64,000 nucleotides of DNA from Seohaeicola sp024304985 (GTDB taxonomy: Bacteria > Pseudomonadota > Alphaproteobacteria > Rhodobacterales > Rhodobacteraceae): NCBI RefSeq assembly GCF_028802875.1, contig NZ_JARAMP010000015.1, positions 1-64,000 of the forward strand, written 5' to 3'. Position 1 is the stretch's first letter. Each line of letters opens with the position of its first letter. A program made the position numbers and the translations under genes. Below are positions 59,627 through 64,000 of this stretch, piece after piece. The notes under the pieces were generated by a model, which worked only from the letters and a program-made list of their open reading frames with translations, was not told the DNA's origin and did not search any database.

Positions 59627-59696
59627 CGCATGCGCGAAGACCGCGGCGCATCCCTGTGGTCTTGCCAGATCCCCGGCAGGAGGGTGACGCATGAAG

Positions 59697-59724
59697 AAAA
59701 GGGGCAGACCCTGCCTGCCCCTTT
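59697..59724 (-). terminator. Terminator of the fasciclin gene
   Basis: On the minus strand AAAGGGGCAG pairs with CTGCCCCTTT around a 7-base loop and ends in TTTT. It lies 26 bp past the fasciclin stop. Confidence 0.85.
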
Positions 59725-59749
59725 GGTCCGGTGTGCAGCCGGATCGGGC

Positions 59750-60274
59750 TTATTTGGGCAGCAGCACGCTGTCGATGCGGTGGATCACGCCGTTCGAGCC
59801 GATGATGTCGGCTTGCGTGACGTTGGCACGGTTCACGCGCACACCGTTGGTGGCGTTGATGTGCAGGGTCTGGCCCTGAACGGTTTCCACATCAAGGCGC
59901 TGTCCGGCCAATTGATCCGAGGTCACAGCGCCGGGGACGACGTGATAGGTCAGGATCGACACGAGCGTGTCCTTGTTTTCCGGCAGCAGCAGGCTTTCCA
60001 CCGTGCCTGCGGGCAGCGCGGCGAAAGCGGCATTGGTCGGGGCGAAGATTGTGAAGGGGCCGTCGCCCTTCAGCGTCTCGGCCAGACCGGCGGCCCCCAC
60101 GGCGGCGACGAGGGTGCTGAACTGGTCATTGCTGGCCAGAATGTCGACGACATCGGGCTCGGACATGGTGGGCGCGCAGGCCACAAGGGTCGCGGCAAAT
60201 GCGGCGGCGGCGCCGGTCTTGAACAGGGTGCGGCGGCTGATCCCCGTGATCATGTTGGTCGTGAAAGTGCTCAT
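59750..60274 (-). CDS. Fasciclin-domain lipoprotein
   Basis: The 174 residues have a Tat-like N-terminus (SRRTLFKTGAAAAFAATLVAC) with lipobox Cys. One fasciclin (FAS1) domain follows: FSTLVAAVGAAGLAETLKGDGPFTIFAPTNAAFAALP, SILTYHVVPGAVTSDQLAG and IIGSNGVIHRIDSVLLP. FAS1 domains mediate adhesion or matrix binding. The start ATG is chosen to keep the signal; upstream residues are unrelated. Neighbouring the VPEID-CTERM gene, it may be part of a surface or matrix function. Confidence 0.93.
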   Translation of the reverse strand: MSTFTTNMITGISRRTLFKTGAAAAFAATLVACAPTMSEPDVVDILASNDQFSTLVAAVGAAGLAETLKGDGPFTIFAPTNAAFAALPAGTVESLLLPENKDTLVSILTYHVVPGAVTSDQLAGQRLDVETVQGQTLHINATNGVRVNRANVTQADIIGSNGVIHRIDSVLLPK

Positions 60275-60433
60275 TCTAATCTCCCGGTTGTGTGAGCATT
60301 GCGATAAAGTGACGCAATGATTGATCATTACGGGGCGAGAATGACTCCGGATCAGTTTCCTTTTTCGAGACAGACATGGGGAAACGGCAGGCATTGTCCG
60401 TGATGCCTGCTGTTTATGTCTGCGGCGGCTGTG

Positions 60434-61738
60434 TCAGCCCAAGGCCGGGCGCATCTGGCGGGTCGGCTTCAGGCCGATCCCGCGGCCCTGATAACGGTCA
60501 AAGCCCAGATCGCTGCTGTCGATCTGTGTCGCGCGCCCTGACACGATATCCGCCAGCACGCGGCCCGATCCTGCGGCCATCGTCCAGCCCAGCGTGCCGT
60601 GGCCGGTATTCATGAAAAGGTTGGCCACGGGGGTTCGTCCCACGACCGGCGTGCCATCGGGGGTCATCGGGCGCAGGCCAGTCCAGAAGCTGGTCTGGCG
60701 GGTGTCTCCCGCGCCGCCGAACAGGTCCTCGACAGAGTGGAGGAGGGTGCGTTTGCGTTTCTCGGACAGGGACAGGTCAAACCCGGCCAGTTCCGCCATG
60801 CCGCCCACGCGGATGCGGTCGCCCAGTCGGGTGATGGCGATCTTGTGTGTCTCGTCCATGACGGTCGACAGGGGCGCGCGGGCTTCGTCGATGATGGGCA
60901 GGGTGATGGAATAACCCTTCACCGGATAGACAGGCAGGCGCATCCCCAAGGGTGCCACCAAGGCGGGGGAATAGCTGCCGAGGGCCAGCACGAAGGAATT
61001 TGCGGTCACATCCCCCATCGAGGTGGTCACGGATGCGATCCTTCCACCTGTCATGTTCAGCCGGTCGATGGATATCCCATGGCAGAAGGTCACGCCTATC
61101 GCAGCCGCGCGTGCGGCCAGCCCTTGGGTAAATTTGAAGCAATCGCCGGTCTCGTCCCCCGGCAGGCGCAAACCTCCGACGAACCGGTCGGCCGATCCGC
61201 GCAGGCCGGGTTCCGCGGCCAGGCATCCGGCACGGTCCAGCAATTCAAAGGCGACGCCACCGGCGCGCAGCACTTCGATATCCTTGGCAGCGGCGTCCAT
61301 CTGTTTCTGCGTGCGGAACAGTTGCAGCGTGCCTTGCTGGCGTTCATCGAAATGCAAGCCCGTCTCGGCGCGCAGATCGGTCAGGCAATCGCGGGAGTAT
61401 TCGGCCAGTCGCACCATGCGCGCCTTGTTCACCGCATAAGCGGCGGTGGTGCAATTGCCCAGCATCTGCGCCATCCAGCGCAGCTTGGCCATGTCCATCT
61501 TGGGCTGGATGATCAACGGCGCATGTTCCATGAACATCCATTTCAGCGCCTTGAGCGGAATACCGGGCGCGGCCCATGGCGAGGAATAGCCGGGGCTAAT
61601 CTCGCCCGCGTTGGCGAAGGAGGTTTCCAGTGCTGCTGCAGGCTGACGGTCGATCACCGTCACCTCATGCCCTGCCTGCGCCAGATACCACGCGGAAGTG
61701 ACGCCGATGACGCCGGAACCCAGAACCACGACCTTCAT
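60434..61738 (-). CDS. dadA: D-amino acid dehydrogenase (DadA)
   Basis: FAD enzyme that oxidises D-amino acids (notably D-alanine) to keto acids and ammonia, feeding electrons to the respiratory chain. The 434 residues have the FAD motif VVVLGSGVIGVTSAWYLAQAG. DadA segments TSFANAGEISPGYSSPWAAPGIP and GLRPMTPDGTPVVGRTPVANLFMNTGHGTLGWTMAAGSGRVLAD follow. No racemase gene is adjacent. The regulator at 61960 lies upstream on the same strand. Confidence 0.93.
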   Translation of the reverse strand: MKVVVLGSGVIGVTSAWYLAQAGHEVTVIDRQPAAALETSFANAGEISPGYSSPWAAPGIPLKALKWMFMEHAPLIIQPKMDMAKLRWMAQMLGNCTTAAYAVNKARMVRLAEYSRDCLTDLRAETGLHFDERQQGTLQLFRTQKQMDAAAKDIEVLRAGGVAFELLDRAGCLAAEPGLRGSADRFVGGLRLPGDETGDCFKFTQGLAARAAAIGVTFCHGISIDRLNMTGGRIASVTTSMGDVTANSFVLALGSYSPALVAPLGMRLPVYPVKGYSITLPIIDEARAPLSTVMDETHKIAITRLGDRIRVGGMAELAGFDLSLSEKRKRTLLHSVEDLFGGAGDTRQTSFWTGLRPMTPDGTPVVGRTPVANLFMNTGHGTLGWTMAAGSGRVLADIVSGRATQIDSSDLGFDRYQGRGIGLKPTRQMRPALG

Positions 61739-61959
61739 GCCAGACCCCTTTCAGATGGGACAAACGGATGTGGCGATGTTTATCGCTTGTGCCCGCGAAT
61801 GTTCTGGCAATTGTGATGTATCAGACATCTGTTTTTGGAAGAAACTGCTGAAAAAGGCTAAGTTTATCGAAGAAAAAATTGTCATTCCATTCAGAGAGTG
61901 AATGATTGCCGGTCATTTGGCCGACTTGACGACGATTTGCCCGCAGCGCGTTTGGGTGT

Positions 61960-63816
61960 TCAGCCAATCTCGCGCGCGCTGATCCTGAATTTGCGGATAC
62001 GGGAATAAAGCGTCGTCGGCTGCACGCCCAGCAATGCGGCAGCGCCGTCGGGGCCGGAGACCTTGCCGTTCGTCTCGCGCAGGCAGGCCACGATATTGTC
62101 GCGGATCGCCTGCTGGATTTCGGCTTCGGTCCGGATCGTTTGGGCCGACGATCCGCGCACGGGCGTGTCGGTGCCCAGTTCCACCATCAGCTTGCCGCCC
62201 GTGGACAGGATCGCGGCGCGTTCGATGACGTTCTTCAGCTCGCGGACATTGCCGGGCCAGGGATAGGCACAAAGCCTTTCCATCATCCGTTCGGTGATCA
62301 CCGTGCGTGGACGGTTCATTCGTTTGCAGGCGATGTCCAGAAGATGCGCCGCCAGTTCGGGGATATCGTCGCGTCGGTCGCGCAGGGGGGTGCAGGTGAC
62401 CGGAAAGACATTCAGGAACAGCCAGAGATCCTCGCGCATGCGGCCTGCGGCGACCTCGTGTTCAAGGTTCTTGGTTGTGGCGGCGATGACGCGGATGTCG
62501 ATCTGGCGGGTGCGTGTGTCGCCAAGGCGCGTGACCTCGCCCGCTTGCAGGGCATGCAGCAGGCGGCCCTGTTGTTCCAGCGGCAGCTCCGAGACATCGT
62601 CCAGAAACAGCGTGCCGCCATGCGCCAGTTCCAGCTTGCCGGGCTTGTCGCGCAGGGCGCCCGGAAAGGCGCCGCGCATCTGACCGAAAAGTTCCGCCTC
62701 GGTCGCGTCGGCGGTGACGGCGCCACATTTGAAATGGATCAGCGGACGGCGGCGGCGCGGACTGTCGCTGTGAATGGCCGTGGCGACCAGTGCCTTGCCT
62801 GTGCCCGCCTCGCCCGTGATGAGGACGGTGGCATCCGTGGGGGCGACGAGCCCGATCTTGGTCAGAAGTTGCCGGATCGCCGGGGATCGCCCGATGATGT
62901 CGTGATGCGCACGTTCCGAGGTGATCGCCTCTTGCAGATAGGCGTTCTCCTGCTCCAGCCGGTCGCGCAGGGCGGCCACTTCCTCCATCGCCTCGCGCAG
63001 TTTGCGTTCGTTTTCCTTGCGCTCGGTGATGTCGCGGAAGATCACCACGGCCCCGGCCAGCACTTTCTGGTCATAGATCGGGGTCGAGACATATTCGACA
63101 CGGATCGGTTTGCCATCCTTGCGCCAGAACACCTCATCCTCGATCCGGGCGACCTGTTCGAAGCGGAAGGATTGGTAGATCGGGCAATCATGCGAATGGT
63201 AGGTTTCGCCATTCAGGTGGTGATGGTGGATCACCGAATGGATGTCATGACCCAAGAGGTCTTCTGCGGTCCAGCCCAGCATTTCCTGCGCGGCGCGGTT
63301 CAGGAAGGTGGTTTTGCCGTCGGCATTGACGCCGTAGATGCCTTCCCCCGCCGCGTTCAGGATCAACTGGTTCTGGCGTTCCAGTTCGGAGAAGAAGCCC
63401 TGCGCGCGCCGCCATTCCAGCAGGCCGGAGCGGTGAAGTTCCGCCGCTTCGGTGATGCGGTCATGGCGGTCCATTTCATCCAGATCGAGAACGGTCAGCA
63501 GAAGAAGTGAGGGCGAGTCCTCGACCAGCCTGCCCCTGATCTCGCAGCGCAGGGGGGCGGATTTGGCGGTGGCAAGGGTGATGTCGCGGCTCCACGCCTC
63601 GCTGCGATGGGCGATTTCATCCACGAAGACGATGAATTGCGGCAGCGTTGCCCCCACAAGGGGTGAGAAGGCTGTGCCGTCGGCGTCGGGCAGGTCCAGC
63701 AGACGGCGTGCACGGCTGTTCGCGGCCCTGATCCTGTCTTCGACAAGGTCGATGAGGAGCGCGGCTTCGGCCAGCGCATTGAGCAGGGAATCGGAGCGTG
63801 TGGGCAAGTCCAGCAT
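61960..63816 (-). CDS. PAS/AAA+/Fis enhancer-binding-type regulator with altered GAFTGA loop
   Basis: 618 residues from the ATG at MLDLPTRSD. Order: an N-terminal sensor-like domain, a PAS domain (about 150-265; NAAGEGIYGVNADGKTTFLNRAA), a coiled coil, the AAA+ domain with Walker A GEAGTGKA (335-342) and Walker B TLFLDD, and a Fis HTH (AAALLGVQPTTLYSRIRKF). The sigma54-contact loop reads GAFPGA (382-387) in place of GAFTGA, and Walker B has DD for DE. It may not activate sigma54. A TTG-started extension of 23 residues is possible but would cover an operator-like palindrome. Confidence 0.9.
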   Translation of the reverse strand: MLDLPTRSDSLLNALAEAALLIDLVEDRIRAANSRARRLLDLPDADGTAFSPLVGATLPQFIVFVDEIAHRSEAWSRDITLATAKSAPLRCEIRGRLVEDSPSLLLLTVLDLDEMDRHDRITEAAELHRSGLLEWRRAQGFFSELERQNQLILNAAGEGIYGVNADGKTTFLNRAAQEMLGWTAEDLLGHDIHSVIHHHHLNGETYHSHDCPIYQSFRFEQVARIEDEVFWRKDGKPIRVEYVSTPIYDQKVLAGAVVIFRDITERKENERKLREAMEEVAALRDRLEQENAYLQEAITSERAHHDIIGRSPAIRQLLTKIGLVAPTDATVLITGEAGTGKALVATAIHSDSPRRRRPLIHFKCGAVTADATEAELFGQMRGAFPGALRDKPGKLELAHGGTLFLDDVSELPLEQQGRLLHALQAGEVTRLGDTRTRQIDIRVIAATTKNLEHEVAAGRMREDLWLFLNVFPVTCTPLRDRRDDIPELAAHLLDIACKRMNRPRTVITERMMERLCAYPWPGNVRELKNVIERAAILSTGGKLMVELGTDTPVRGSSAQTIRTEAEIQQAIRDNIVACLRETNGKVSGPDGAAALLGVQPTTLYSRIRKFRISAREIG

Positions 63817-63858
63817 GGGATCAGAAGAAACCGCTGCATCGCGGCATGGCAATACGAC

Positions 63859-63877
63859 ATTTCGTAAATTACGAAAT
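63859..63877. promoter_or_regulatory. 19-bp palindrome ATTTCGTAA-A-TTACGAAAT
   Basis: A perfect palindrome with 9-bp arms lies 43 bp upstream of the chosen regulator start. A TTGACG (-35-like on the minus strand) overlaps its right edge. Probable operator, perhaps for autoregulation. Confidence 0.6.
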
Positions 63878-63885
63878 ATCGTCAA

Positions 63886-64000
63886 GCGGGGATGGTTGGT
63901 GCAGAGGTTAAATATATGATTTAATGATATAAAAAGTGTTGCTTAAATTTTAGGCACGCCCCTTTCGCCATGATCCCGTCCCGTCAGATGATGGGTGCAA
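63886..64000. other. AT-rich upstream region at window edge
   Basis: The stretch around 63905-63950 is AT-rich (TTAAATATATGATTTAA) and probably contains promoters for the regulator and for a divergent gene beyond the edge. No coding start is recognised within the window. Confidence 0.35.

Noticed and set aside
61698..61901. Small plus-strand frame between dadA and the regulator
   Set aside because: Starts inside dadA antisense and has no ribosome site; the AT-rich part looks like promoter DNA.
63945..63970. Possible sigma54 promoter (GGCACG...CGCC) near the right edge
   Set aside because: Spacing between the GG and GC elements is two bases off the strict -24/-12 distance.

Overview
The window is GC-rich alphaproteobacterial chromosome, almost certainly Rhodobacterales (Rhodobacteraceae / Roseobacter group). 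Three things point there: the housekeeping block folK-rpoZ-spoT-DUF2062-pdxJ-acpS-lepB-rnc-era-DUF1491-recO, the abundance of TRAP transporters (two TAXI type, one DctPQM), and a small VPEID-CTERM surface protein. I saw no tRNA, rRNA, CRISPR array or plasmid/phage replication gene. Functions are assigned by reading motifs and remembered family features; no database search was run.

Layout. 1-1145: decayed integration module, made of the end of an IS3-type element, an alpA remnant and an integrase cut off after its first catalytic box. 1435-5523: TAXI-TRAP operon and divergent GntR/FCD regulator. 5622-8303: entericidin-like lipoprotein and an Orn/Lys/Arg decarboxylase. 8505-16894: LysR regulator divergent from a polyamine-type ABC importer followed by class III aminotransferase, beta-keto acid cleavage enzyme (BKACE) and acetylpolyamine-deacetylase-like amidohydrolase. 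16970-23225: tiny membrane protein, GMC oxidoreductase, OB-fold protein, TRIC/UPF0126 protein, rnhA, GST, DUF3429, ispH, cytochrome c. 23337-34349: NYN protein and the housekeeping block. 34355-51397: an accessory catabolic region with two divergent arms around a GntR/UTRA gene. The left arm holds a tautomerase-SnoaL fusion, HyuB, HyuA, a cysteine-hydrolase homologue, an ICL/PEP-mutase-type lyase, a flavoprotein and a sulfatase. The right arm holds LeuC/LeuD paralogues and DctPQM. MarR and a fumarylacetoacetate-hydrolase family gene follow. 51539-52653: hemP, bfd and bfr iron genes. 52698-58741: subtilisin-like lipoprotein with a C-terminal barrel, and a second TAXI-TRAP operon with DUF1850. 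59246-63816: VPEID-CTERM protein, fasciclin lipoprotein, dadA and a PAS/AAA+/Fis regulator with an altered GAFTGA loop.

How it works together. The window is dominated by uptake plus catabolism. The best candidate for an undescribed system is 36756-49969. TRAP uptake, ring/amide-opening enzymes (HyuAB, amidohydrolase fold), a C=C-acting flavoprotein, a LeuCD-type hydro-lyase and a dimethylmalate-lyase-type aldolase sit under a shared divergent promoter with three palindromes. Together they read like a route for a substituted cyclic imide or lactam to an alkylated malate and then C-C cleavage. A second candidate is the LysR-controlled ABC/aminotransferase/BKACE/deacylase operon. A recurring theme is a strong hairpin right after each transporter's binding-protein gene.
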